Assembly (NCBI RefSeq): GCF_963678635.1
Contig: NC_087062.1
Coordinates: forward strand, 68,061,415-68,125,414
Source: Symsagittifera roscoffensis
Lineage: Eukaryota > Xenacoelomorpha > Acoela > Convolutidae
Reading direction: 5' to 3'
Length of the DNA: 64,000 bases
In this document: piece by piece, positions 9,656-19,342 of the stretch
How the letters are laid out: every line of letters begins with the position of its first letter
How positions within the stretch are numbered: the first letter of the stretch is position 1
The notes under the pieces: generated by a model
The model's input: only the letters and a program-made list of their open reading frames with translations
Told to the model about the DNA's origin: nothing
The model's database searches: none
Translations under genes and position numbers: made by a program

Positions 9656-10123
9656 ATGTCATTTAAAAACCTAGGAAATAAACAAACAATCGTTTTACAC
9701 AATTGTGAAATAGATAACAAAAAATACGACCTTGTAATCACACCTCATACACAAACAGTTGGATACATTCGAACAAAACGACAAACACTAAAAAGAAAAA
9801 TAATAACGAAACAAAGACAAATAACACGAAAAAGATTTTCAAAAAATCGAAACGCATTTTCAGAATCAGAAACCAACAGTTTAGACGAACTTTACAAACT
9901 AAAAGAATCAATAGATAAAAATTGCCCACTTCACGATCAATTATATTTTTCTGACTCAGAAACAACTTCAAATTCATCAAAAAGAGGAAAAAGAAGAATA
10001 AAAAAGCAGTATAAACACAAACCAGTACATTTATACAATTGGAATCAACCAATTCGACACATTAATAATTACATATTAACAGTCATCGAACGAAAAAATG
10101 AGCTCAACGCACACCCCAGGTGA
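9656..10123 (+). CDS. 155-aa basic protein upstream of gag
   Basis: This begins with ATG at 9656 and ends 26 bases inside gag, which starts at 10098 in another frame. The protein is strongly basic. Lys/Arg clusters lie at about residues 40-62 and again at about 111-120 (Ser-Ser-Lys-Arg-Gly-Lys-Arg-Arg-Ile-Lys-Lys). Between them is an acidic, serine-rich part with Ser-Glu-Ser-Glu and Ser-Asp-Ser-Glu, which look like casein-kinase-type sites. No domain is recognised. The basic clusters would suit nuclear import or RNA binding. Copy C has a full-length relic at 2233-2701, so the gene belongs to the family and is not peculiar to A. The overlap with gag suggests leaky scanning or termination-reinitiation, which is inference. 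Confidence 0.65.
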   Translation: MSFKNLGNKQTIVLHNCEIDNKKYDLVITPHTQTVGYIRTKRQTLKRKIITKQRQITRKRFSKNRNAFSESETNSLDELYKLKESIDKNCPLHDQLYFSDSETTSNSSKRGKRRIKKQYKHKPVHLYNWNQPIRHINNYILTVIERKNELNAHPR

Positions 10124-13100
10124 CGAAACCCCAGATGATGATGAAATCTTTCCTTTTATCGTAGATGCAACTACTGATAGAGGACAGCATATATTCTGCA
10201 AAAATTTACTCTTAAATTTGTTTGAACCCGGAATCAGTCCATGTAAAACAGAGTTCCCAGATGTAAAAATCAAAAGACAAATCATAGACCACTACTTAAA
10301 AGATATATGCAACATAACACAACAGTATGGAATCTACTCCATAGAATTCACCTCACCAAACCATAATCATAGAAAATATACAATCCAAACAGACGATCTT
10401 GATTTAGAATTTTCAAAAGTTTTTTCAGAATATATAAAAAGCATCCAATATCATAACTCACAAAGAGCAAACTCCATATTCACCAATGAAGTTTTCGCAA
10501 TAATATATAGTTATATTTCGATATTAGAAAATGAAATCCCAATAACAAATGTCTCACCGACAGAAACATCTAAACATTTAAGAGTACGACATGAAATCAC
10601 ACTACTCTCTAGTTATTTAAACATCATTAAAGAAAATTTCACGAAAGACGACGTTTCACAACATACAAAACACGATCTACAAAAAATTTTGGCATGGTTC
10701 ATAATAGATTATTTCACACACAATATTGATTTAATTGCACAAGCAAGAAAAAATTTTAGACCCCAAAACTCGAACGATGATACCGCTATCACAGAACAAT
10801 CAGATTATGTTTGGGACCCCGAATGGTCTCATACCGCATTTATAAGCTTCCCACAATCAATCTCAAGTCAAGCAATAAGTACGATATCTTACATAAGAGA
10901 TTATGTAAGAGTAATACCATTCACCATTGATGCAACACCATTAAACTATAATACATTTTTGCCCGATACACAAAATAATAGTTTAAACTCTACAGTCATA
11001 CACAATGAAAACCTCAATGGAACTAGGAATCTTACTCAACAAGATATCCAGACACCATCACACTTCATAAATGAAGAAATTGTACACACAACAACTACAC
11101 AACAAAGTATTTCACCAATACGCCCAAATTTAACAACACCAAGAAATACAAATCCTTCACAAACACAGGTAACCTTACAATCAACCGTTAAACCTTCGGT
11201 TGCCCCTAAATATTCACATATGGATTACCAAACATACAGACCCATGACAATACCATCAAAAACACGCAAAACATTCACTAGAAACAACTTTACAGACCAT
11301 AATTATAATTATACACATCCATCAAAAACATATAATCAACCACAAAGAAATTTTAACCAATATACAAGATCTCGAAATTGGGATAACCCAATGACCCAAC
11401 CTAATTCAATAAATTTCCAAACAAATCCTCAACAGGATCACAGTGAAAATTACCCATTTTTTCAACAAAATAAAAATAAAAAACAGACATCTTATCAAAT
11501 GGATTATTTATCCTCAGATGATGATTTCTTACAACCAGATACATTTGCACCAAATACTCAAGAATATCGTAGACAAGGAATACAGAAAACACGTACAAAT
11601 CATAGAAATTTTTCTCCACAACCAATAGATGCACAACATCAACAACCAATTCAACAACAAAATCTAATTAATACACAATCTTTTCAACCAATTCAACAAC
11701 AAAATCCAATGACTGCACACTCGTATCAACCATCACAAATGCAAAATGAAATACCACTCCCATATTATCTCCAACAACATGAAATAACAAGAAACCAACT
11801 TTCAAATTTTTCTCAAATGCCAAATGCAGCAGAATCATTACAAATGACAATGAATCCATACCTTATGGGTGGATCATCAATAACATCAAACAAACCTTTA
11901 ATGGTTTTCACAGGAACAGACCCTGAATACTCTGTAGAAGATTATTTAAATGCAGTAACAGCAAACCTGATTTTAAATATTGGACCTGAACCAATTAATA
12001 CGCCACTACATCAAAACTGGATACATCGACGCACAGCGTTAATACAAACAACCTTAGATGGCGCAGCCCAAAAATGGTTTTCAGTACTACCTCTAGAAAT
12101 AAAATCAAACTGGAAAAGGTTTACACAGGAATTTTCAAAAATGTTTGACTCCGAAAGAAACAAACAACAACAAAGAGTTTTATGTAATGAAATTAGCAGA
12201 TTACCAAACGAAACCATCAAGCAAATAGCAGTACGAATCGAAACACTAGTTCGAAAAGCATATTCATTAAATACACATGACTATAAAAACACAAAGATGA
12301 CAGAAATCTTAATGATGACCTTAACACCACAATTAAGGAAAATAGCAATAAAAAAGAGAGCATCCCATCCTTCTTCAATTCGAGAACCCGATTTAGATTT
12401 TCGAAAACTACTAGACAAATTAGAACAAGCAGAAATCACGATGAAACTAGAAGAAACGGAAAATCTGAAATTACAATACGTTAACAGAATTGAAACGACT
12501 CCCACTAATATTAATAATATACAGGAATCAGAGACAGACCTCGTTGAAAAAATCACTGAAATACTCAATATTTACGAAAAGAACCCAAACTTTAAAGGCA
12601 AACCATCTTTCAAAAAATGGTGTAATTATTGCCGACGATACGGACATAGTATTTCCGAATGTAGACAAATACAGCAAGACAATCAAAATAAACCTCAAAA
12701 ATATAAAGAACCAAATAAATCATTCTATCAATACATGAAAAAAGATCAAAATCTACCGAACAAAACAGTCTACAGCAACAACAGTTCAGGAAAACCACTC
12801 CCGAACAATACAAATTATACAAGAAATCAATCACCATATAACTCAAGTTATAGAGGAAGATCACCAGAACGAAGAAACACGCATAATTCATCACAAAATC
12901 ACTACAATAGACCAAATAGTCGAAATAACTACTCCAGATTACATTCAAATACACAACGATTTGTTTCTAGATCTAATTCCCAATCAAGAAATAACTACTA
13001 TCCAAGCAACCAATCACGAAATTCATCATACAATAGGAATAGAAACTACTCCTATAATCGAAATAGAAGTTATTCAAACAACCGAAACCAGAATTACCCG

Positions 13101-16100
13101 AACAATCAATCAAGGAATAACTCATATAATAGATCGAACTATAACAGACCAAACAATAATTACCAAAACAGATCGCGAAATAATTCACAAAATCGACACT
13201 CAAGTTATAATAATCGTTATAGAAATTATTCCCAATCACCACACCGGAATAATAATAACTATAATAATTCTAATAATCGCCACAGAAGTAGTACACCTAA
13301 ACATCAAAGACATATTAATCAAGTACAATCTAATCCAGAAACAACATCAGACCCTCCAGGTATTGATGACACAGTAACTGATACGTTACAACTCAATCAA
13401 ATAAACTGTACATCATCAGATTCAGAAAGTGATACAGAAAACACTCTTTCTATCAATATGATAAAAGTCGAAAATGACTATGAATCTGTCATATATGAAC
13501 AACCTTTTTCATCACACATATATGAAAATCAATCAGAATTTCTTCAAAATTATTACACTACACCCATAAATTCCACACCAACGACGCAAGAAACAAATGA
13601 GATTAACACTACAAATCAAACCAATAAAAATATCAAAACAAAATGCTTGAATACAAACCACATTTATCAAAATATACAAAAAGAACAACCCAAAGAAAAA
13701 ATTTGGACAATACCATTTCTCTTAGAAAGCCCAAGAAATAAAGAATTTCAACCACCAGACCTTGAAATAGATTTTTTAATTGATTCAGGAGCAGAATCAA
13801 ACATAATAAACATCCCCACATGGAATGAAATAAAAACTTTACACCCAAAGCTAACACCTCTTGAAACCTCCAGTAAGTTAGCAACAGCACAAGGATCAAC
13901 ATTGATAAACTACGGAAAAATCCAATTATTTCTCCTCCCCACCAGAACAATGGAGCAAAGCAAAATTTTAAATAAGCCATTTAAACAAATATTCCATATC
14001 ACTGATATTAAATATAATATCATTGGAATACCATTTATTTCGAAGTATATACCAACAATTAACATACTAAATAGTAAAATATTAATCAAAGATAAATATA
14101 CAAAAACAAAAGAGACATCCTTAACATTTTTTCAAAGATTAAATAAACAACCACCATTCTTTTCAAAATTCTACCCGATATTTAACCAACAAAGAAAACA
14201 CTTGAAACCACTATCAGGAAACATCTATAATTTTTCAATCAAACAAGTTCACCAATATGATAAAGAACAAAACAAACAAAAATTTTATATGTCAGATTTT
14301 GAATTCAAACCTATTCACAAATTTTTCAAAATCACAATCTCATCCATAAAATATTTGAAAAATTCGAATTCAGATATCATTTCCTTACATGTCTATAACA
14401 ACACACCTTACCAAGTAACATTACCTTTAGGACTTTTAGGATATTGTGAAACCAACGCTACAATATCACCAATACACGAAAAAGCCTATCGCGTAAATAA
14501 TATACTCCAATTACTAGATATTTGCCAATCTACAATTCTTAATGAAGAATTATCTATAAATAATATAATAAGTAACGAAAACAGAAATACGGATTATTTC
14601 ACAAAAACTCCATATTTCAAACCTACATTCAACATAAGTAACTACACAGAGGACCAACAAAAATTTTTAACAATGTTTAATTTCCAACATTCACAAATAA
14701 CACAAGACGAATTCGAAAAATTAGCCAAACAGCTAATTAAATATTCATCAGTCTATGCAACATCAAAATTCGATGTTGGAAAAATCAGTTCATCACTACA
14801 TCTCCCGTTAAAACCAGACGCAGTTTTCAAAAAACAGAGAGCAAGTAAAGTACCAATTCATTTACATGATAAAGTGAACAGATTACTCGATATTTTAGAA
14901 CAATACAACATTATATCACCAGTTAATAAAGAAGAACAACCAAAAGGGAACACATTCATCAACCCCGTTATCATTCTAGCTAAAGGAGAATCATTAAAAA
15001 TCGTTCTCGATGCTAGATACCTCAATTCACTTATAGATGAATCAAAATGTAATTGGCCCATTGAACCAATACAAGTTATTTTAACAAAAATAAACGGCAA
15101 ATACTTTACAACCGCCGATATGAATAGTGCATACAATCAAATGCCACTAGATGAACAATCACGACGTTTAACACAATTTGTTATCGGAAACCAACAATAT
15201 GAATTCAACCGCTTATTCTATGGAATATCCATAGGACCAGCAGCATTTTCAGCTTTTATGAGCAAAATTTTTAGACCACTAATACTCAAGAAAAACGCAA
15301 TCACCTATTTAGACGATGTTTTTATGCAATCACAAACAAAAGACGAGATGTTCAATGTTTTAGAAAAATATCACCAAATACTTCAGAACGAAAATCTGAA
15401 GGCCGCCCCCGATAAATCACACTTCTTTTTGACAAGAGTTAAATTCTTAGGACATAATATAGAAAGAAAAACAATCACTCCATTGAAATCACGCATTGAC
15501 GCTATTCAAAAACTTCAACCACCAACAAATAAAAAGAAAATCCAAGAATTTCTTGGAATGTTAAACTTTTTAAGTAAATATGTTTATAAAATGCAATTAT
15601 ATCTACGACCATTTTATAACATCCTTAGACAACAAAATAATTTTGAATGGAACACAGAACATCAAACACGATTTGAAGAAATAAAGAAACTTTTAACTGA
15701 ACAAATTTCAAACACAATTCCAGATTCAAATCAACCATTTTATGCAATGTGCGATGCTTCGAACTTTGGCATCGGTGCAGCACTATTACAATCACATAAT
15801 GGTACAAATAAAATGAACCTCATATCAGCAAATTCTCGATTATTCACTCAAGCAGAGCTACGACTCTCAACTCTAATGAGAGAATGTACAGCCATAATAT
15901 ATACACTGACAGAATATGAATTTCTGATACTTGGATCAAAACATCCAACAGTTCTATTCACAGACCATAAACCAATCATCTTTCTCTTTACACAAAAATC
16001 TAACCCAAACCACCGATTTTACAGATTTCAACTAATTCTAATGAAATTTCCAAACTTACATATAGTTTGGACTGCAGGAAAAAATCTTGCATTACCAGAC

Positions 16101-16451
16101 ACCTTAAGTCGAAATACACCACCTGAATTACTTACACGAAAAACAACAGTTGAAATACCCAAAAACATAAAATTCTACCTTGCAGAAAACGAAACATCAC
16201 CCCGATTGGAATGCAAATATGCAGTAAAAACTGATATTGAACAATCACAAATAAATAGTTTACAACATTTCCCACTTTATTTAGATTGTCAAAATAATCA
16301 TTATGAAGTTGATTTACTTGGAACATCAACTTTCAAACCAATCCCATATTCTCAATGGATAAAAAATAACACCCAACAAAAACGAACAAAACAACACCCA
16401 CCTAAGAAAGACCATTTTCCACTAATTGAAAAAGAAAATTTAACTGATTAA
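10098..16451 (+). CDS. gag-pol: Gag-protease-RT-RNase H polyprotein of a Ty3-like element
   Basis: One frame of 2,117 codons. Residues 1-230 form an ordered N-terminal region of no recognised family. About 240-590 is a Gln/Asn/Pro-rich linker. About 598-800 resembles the Ty3 retrotransposon capsid. A CCHC zinc knuckle (C-X2-C-X4-H-X4-C) lies at 842-855, followed by a long Arg/Asn/Ser/Tyr-rich stretch to about 1100. The aspartic protease signature Asp-Ser-Gly begins at 1229. RT has the Tyr-Leu-Asp-Asp box at 1737-1740. RNase H shows Asp1886, Glu1929 and Asp1956. Gag and pol share one frame without a shift. The frame stops at TAA 16449-16451, before the integrase. The N-terminal extension and the RN-rich tail make this Gag unusually long. 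Confidence 0.93.
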   Translation: MSSTHTPGDETPDDDEIFPFIVDATTDRGQHIFCKNLLLNLFEPGISPCKTEFPDVKIKRQIIDHYLKDICNITQQYGIYSIEFTSPNHNHRKYTIQTDDLDLEFSKVFSEYIKSIQYHNSQRANSIFTNEVFAIIYSYISILENEIPITNVSPTETSKHLRVRHEITLLSSYLNIIKENFTKDDVSQHTKHDLQKILAWFIIDYFTHNIDLIAQARKNFRPQNSNDDTAITEQSDYVWDPEWSHTAFISFPQSISSQAISTISYIRDYVRVIPFTIDATPLNYNTFLPDTQNNSLNSTVIHNENLNGTRNLTQQDIQTPSHFINEEIVHTTTTQQSISPIRPNLTTPRNTNPSQTQVTLQSTVKPSVAPKYSHMDYQTYRPMTIPSKTRKTFTRNNFTDHNYNYTHPSKTYNQPQRNFNQYTRSRNWDNPMTQPNSINFQTNPQQDHSENYPFFQQNKNKKQTSYQMDYLSSDDDFLQPDTFAPNTQEYRRQGIQKTRTNHRNFSPQPIDAQHQQPIQQQNLINTQSFQPIQQQNPMTAHSYQPSQMQNEIPLPYYLQQHEITRNQLSNFSQMPNAAESLQMTMNPYLMGGSSITSNKPLMVFTGTDPEYSVEDYLNAVTANLILNIGPEPINTPLHQNWIHRRTALIQTTLDGAAQKWFSVLPLEIKSNWKRFTQEFSKMFDSERNKQQQRVLCNEISRLPNETIKQIAVRIETLVRKAYSLNTHDYKNTKMTEILMMTLTPQLRKIAIKKRASHPSSIREPDLDFRKLLDKLEQAEITMKLEETENLKLQYVNRIETTPTNINNIQESETDLVEKITEILNIYEKNPNFKGKPSFKKWCNYCRRYGHSISECRQIQQDNQNKPQKYKEPNKSFYQYMKKDQNLPNKTVYSNNSSGKPLPNNTNYTRNQSPYNSSYRGRSPERRNTHNSSQNHYNRPNSRNNYSRLHSNTQRFVSRSNSQSRNNYYPSNQSRNSSYNRNRNYSYNRNRSYSNNRNQNYPNNQSRNNSYNRSNYNRPNNNYQNRSRNNSQNRHSSYNNRYRNYSQSPHRNNNNYNNSNNRHRSSTPKHQRHINQVQSNPETTSDPPGIDDTVTDTLQLNQINCTSSDSESDTENTLSINMIKVENDYESVIYEQPFSSHIYENQSEFLQNYYTTPINSTPTTQETNEINTTNQTNKNIKTKCLNTNHIYQNIQKEQPKEKIWTIPFLLESPRNKEFQPPDLEIDFLIDSGAESNIINIPTWNEIKTLHPKLTPLETSSKLATAQGSTLINYGKIQLFLLPTRTMEQSKILNKPFKQIFHITDIKYNIIGIPFISKYIPTINILNSKILIKDKYTKTKETSLTFFQRLNKQPPFFSKFYPIFNQQRKHLKPLSGNIYNFSIKQVHQYDKEQNKQKFYMSDFEFKPIHKFFKITISSIKYLKNSNSDIISLHVYNNTPYQVTLPLGLLGYCETNATISPIHEKAYRVNNILQLLDICQSTILNEELSINNIISNENRNTDYFTKTPYFKPTFNISNYTEDQQKFLTMFNFQHSQITQDEFEKLAKQLIKYSSVYATSKFDVGKISSSLHLPLKPDAVFKKQRASKVPIHLHDKVNRLLDILEQYNIISPVNKEEQPKGNTFINPVIILAKGESLKIVLDARYLNSLIDESKCNWPIEPIQVILTKINGKYFTTADMNSAYNQMPLDEQSRRLTQFVIGNQQYEFNRLFYGISIGPAAFSAFMSKIFRPLILKKNAITYLDDVFMQSQTKDEMFNVLEKYHQILQNENLKAAPDKSHFFLTRVKFLGHNIERKTITPLKSRIDAIQKLQPPTNKKKIQEFLGMLNFLSKYVYKMQLYLRPFYNILRQQNNFEWNTEHQTRFEEIKKLLTEQISNTIPDSNQPFYAMCDASNFGIGAALLQSHNGTNKMNLISANSRLFTQAELRLSTLMRECTAIIYTLTEYEFLILGSKHPTVLFTDHKPIIFLFTQKSNPNHRFYRFQLILMKFPNLHIVWTAGKNLALPDTLSRNTPPELLTRKTTVEIPKNIKFYLAENETSPRLECKYAVKTDIEQSQINSLQHFPLYLDCQNNHYEVDLLGTSTFKPIPYSQWIKNNTQQKRTKQHPPKKDHFPLIEKENLTD

Positions 16452-18320
16452 ACAAATTTATCAGGACCACAAACAAATGATTCAAAATACACAATAAATC
16501 AAGTTTTTGACCTCCACGACCCACTTGATACAATACCCTTATCTAAATTCGAAATTGAAAACATTTTTCTCCCTCCAACAGAAACGATTACAATTTCAAC
16601 ACTGAAACAGTATCAAAATCTTGACCCGATAATTAGACAACTAAAATCATGGCACAAATATAAAACTAAACCTGTCAAGGCAGATTCAACCATTCTAGGA
16701 AACAAAACACTCCTCCGATACTTTCGTAAATTTAACAACACAACAATTAACGAAAATACAGACCTTTTAGAGTATAACCTGAATGAATCTACAGTTCCCT
16801 GTCTCCCTTTAAGTATGATTCTTATAGCTTTTAATATTTCACATACACAAAATATTAAAGGACACTCTGGATCAGAAAAAACATATTCAAATTTTATACA
16901 AAATTTTTACTTCCCAAATGCACCAATTTGGATAAAAGTACTATGCAATGATTGTATAGTATGTCAACTAAATAAACCTTACCCAAATCAAAAACAAATA
17001 GCACAAAAACAAGATTTTAAAGGACAAAGCTTGTACTTTAACCATCGTATCTCATTTGATACTAAAGGACCAATTTCACCCTCATCCGAAGGAAACTCCT
17101 ACATTATGGTAATTGTTGACGCATTTACACATTATGTAGCACTTAACCCAGTACCACATTGTAACGCTTATTACGCTTACACAACACTCTATGAACACTG
17201 GATAGCAAAATTCGGACTACCAGAAATTTTAGTTACAGACAACGGTACAGAATTCATAAATAATGAAATCATCACACTATGTCATTTATATAACATTAAA
17301 CACAAACCACGTACATCTCATGCACCTTGGACAAACGGCTTAGCCGAAGGTATGAACCGTTCATTACAAGAATATCTTAGATGTATCATCAACGGAAATG
17401 ATACAAAATATACCGAATGGTCAGCAGATGTAAAATTATTTCCATTAGCATATAATTCACAAATTACGACAACTTTAGGAATGTCACCATACGAAATGGT
17501 TTTTAACCAAAAGCCACGCAAACCAATAATGTTTACAGCAAATTCTCATAAAAACGCACAAGGTTATTGTCAACCAAATAAAGATTCAATTTGTTATAAC
17601 CTACCTTTACATACACACGATGAAGATCATTTTCATCACCCACAAATTCTTAAACTAGCCTCCGGTACACACACCGAATGGATTCTAAATAGAGATAAAA
17701 AACACAATGAAATTTATCAAAAAATAACAAAAAAGTTATTACAAAGACAAAACATTAATGAACAAATCAATTCACGTTTTACACCAGCCTCCGAATTAAA
17801 AATTGGAACATTTGTTTTAATACCTAATTTTAATACTCAAAAAGGAATTTCTAAAAAATTACAACCCCTTCGAAAAGGACCATACCAAATAATTGCAAAA
17901 CCCACTGATGTCACATATAAAATTACCGACTCAAACAAAAAAGAAATCGTTCAACATCGAAACAACCTATTACCTTATTACCCAAAAGAATACGCACTCC
18001 GCGAATTAACTCAATTATATTCTTTCACAGGATTAAAAATCATTCAAAATGAACCACATCTGAAAAACACAGAACAAAATGATAACCCCACCGAAAATCA
18101 AAACACAAAACCAACCGCCACCAAAAACAATACACAAAACCATAAAGAATCCCCAAAACAAAGAAAAAATAGAAAAATGACCGAACAAATAATACCCCAA
18201 GAACAAATCGACAAATCAGAAAATAGAAAAACAACAAGACTCCGAAATCAACCACGTAAAAACTATAAAATATTCATCCCCCAATCTAAAATTTTAAAGA
18301 AAAAGGAATTTCAAAAGTAA
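16452..18320 (+). CDS. Integrase part of pol, separated by one in-frame stop
   Basis: This is in the same frame as the upstream polyprotein, and the sequence from 16452 onward has no further stop until 18320. The first ATG is at 16815, but homology-like sequence starts before it, so the natural start is probably the polyprotein. Numbered from that ATG, a zinc-binding H/H/C/C region is at about 10-50 and the catalytic triad is Asp82, Asp142 and Glu178, with exactly 35 residues between the last two. A GPY/F-like block (Leu-Arg-Lys-Gly-Pro-Tyr) follows at about 355. The tail is basic and ends in a Lys/Arg-rich stretch. No chromodomain is seen. It could be expressed by stop readthrough or be inactivated in this copy. 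Confidence 0.9.
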   Translation, partial: TNLSGPQTNDSKYTINQVFDLHDPLDTIPLSKFEIENIFLPPTETITISTLKQYQNLDPIIRQLKSWHKYKTKPVKADSTILGNKTLLRYFRKFNNTTINENTDLLEYNLNESTVPCLPLSMILIAFNISHTQNIKGHSGSEKTYSNFIQNFYFPNAPIWIKVLCNDCIVCQLNKPYPNQKQIAQKQDFKGQSLYFNHRISFDTKGPISPSSEGNSYIMVIVDAFTHYVALNPVPHCNAYYAYTTLYEHWIAKFGLPEILVTDNGTEFINNEIITLCHLYNIKHKPRTSHAPWTNGLAEGMNRSLQEYLRCIINGNDTKYTEWSADVKLFPLAYNSQITTTLGMSPYEMVFNQKPRKPIMFTANSHKNAQGYCQPNKDSICYNLPLHTHDEDHFHHPQILKLASGTHTEWILNRDKKHNEIYQKITKKLLQRQNINEQINSRFTPASELKIGTFVLIPNFNTQKGISKKLQPLRKGPYQIIAKPTDVTYKITDSNKKEIVQHRNNLLPYYPKEYALRELTQLYSFTGLKIIQNEPHLKNTEQNDNPTENQNTKPTATKNNTQNHKESPKQRKNRKMTEQIIPQEQIDKSENRKTTRLRNQPRKNYKIFIPQSKILKKKEFQK

Positions 18321-18918
18321 TTTTAACATTATACTTCACAATCTTGAAACCTCCGAAACATTTTTCATTTACATTTTTCAAAATAACATGCTGACAAGTA
18401 CGTAATAATTCTAGTTCAAAATAGACCAATAGGATTCATCCAATCCGTCACTTTCTCTAACTCAAACTAAGACCAATTAGACGAATCATATAGAACTCCA
18501 GGCACATCTATAACTATAACTTTACGACCTCCAGGTCAAAAATAAGCAGACCACTCCAACTTGACAACTAAAATAAATATCACCATAATACCGTACCCCT
18601 CCCTTATCTAATAACCCAAAGATCAACAATATTTCCCCAACTCAGACCACGAATACCCCCAAAACAAATTTGTTAACTTAGCCTAAAGTAACAAAATGAA
18701 CATTTCAATTAGCCTAAAGTATAAAAATCTCACCATACCCCGGATCATTTGACAAACAAAAATAAAGAAAAAGACGACCTCCCGATCACCATGAAAATTG
18801 CCCCCAACAATTTTTTACAAAACTCAACCCACTTGTCAAAAAACTAATAAATAATCCGACCACACTAGAAAATCGCCTCAAACAGCAAAAAATATTCGAC
18901 CAAGAGATCATTTCTTAA
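18321..18918 (+). other. Spacer between integrase and the accessory genes
   Basis: These 598 noncoding bases have homology in copy B (about 61824-62417). A 13-base motif TTAGCCTAAAGTA appears twice, at 18678-18690 and 18709-18721; copy B keeps both inverted counterparts near 62030 and 62055. This is the natural place for a splice acceptor or internal promoter for the downstream genes, but none can be named. Confidence 0.5.
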
Positions 18919-19149
18919 ATGCTCTTCTCTCAATCAGTTACTCAAATACTCATAAATCTTAAACATTTTTTTACAATACTTGAAACCTTTATAATATTTC
19001 TTTTTGATATACTTGAATCTTTTCTAATAATCCTAATCATTTTTTGTAACATTTTTTTAATTTTCTACACTATTCTCGAACTATTCCTCCAACTTTCCAA
19101 AACCCTTGATTATATCCACAGGTACGATTTATACAACTTGTCTAAATGA
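18919..19149 (+). CDS. Small hydrophobic protein TM1 (76 aa)
   Basis: This ORF of 76 codons is dominated by Phe, Leu and Ile. One long hydrophobic stretch of about 35-40 residues (about 20-60), carrying single Asp and Glu residues, would cross a membrane once or twice. Copy B carries a homologue at 61608-61823 with scattered substitutions that keep hydrophobicity, although its last few codons are lost to an early stop. Its stop codon overlaps the start of the next ORF as ATGA. No family is recognised. Size and composition resemble viroporins or other small viral hydrophobic proteins, which is an analogy and not homology. Confidence 0.6.
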   Translation: MLFSQSVTQILINLKHFFTILETFIIFLFDILESFLIILIIFCNIFLIFYTILELFLQLSKTLDYIHRYDLYNLSK

Positions 19150-19334
19150 TACGAACAATTTTCAGTAGAACTGATATTTTTTTATTGTTTGTAATTTTCA
19201 TAGCATTCTTATCATCCCTCATTTTAACCATATGTAAATGTATAAAGAAAGCAATCTTCACATTTGCCCTAGCAACAATCCTTCTAATTCTTTTTTTGGA
19301 AGAATATTATAATAAACACAAATTTTCTCACTAA
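19146..19334 (+). CDS. Small hydrophobic protein TM2 (62 aa)
   Basis: This starts in the ATGA overlap with TM1. It has two hydrophobic segments, about residues 11-28 and 36-50, separated by a short basic, cysteine-containing linker (Cys-Lys-Cys-Ile-Lys-Lys), so a two-span hairpin topology is likely. Copy B has a 58-codon homologue at 61420-61596 with the same layout and linker and no frameshift. Being kept in both copies next to faster-changing noncoding DNA argues for function. The linker between two spans looks like that of small ion-channel-forming viral proteins; that is inference. Confidence 0.65.
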   Translation: MIRTIFSRTDIFLLFVIFIAFLSSLILTICKCIKKAIFTFALATILLILFLEEYYNKHKFSH

Positions 19335-19342
19335 AGTAATAA

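Noticed and set aside
11401..13980. Several 60-140 codon frames inside gag-pol on both strands
   Set aside because: They mirror the low-complexity Gln/Asn/Arg-rich coding sequence and carry no independent signal.
17800..18320. Chromodomain at the integrase C-terminus
   Set aside because: The tail is Lys/Asn-rich low complexity without the aromatic cage pattern of chromodomains.
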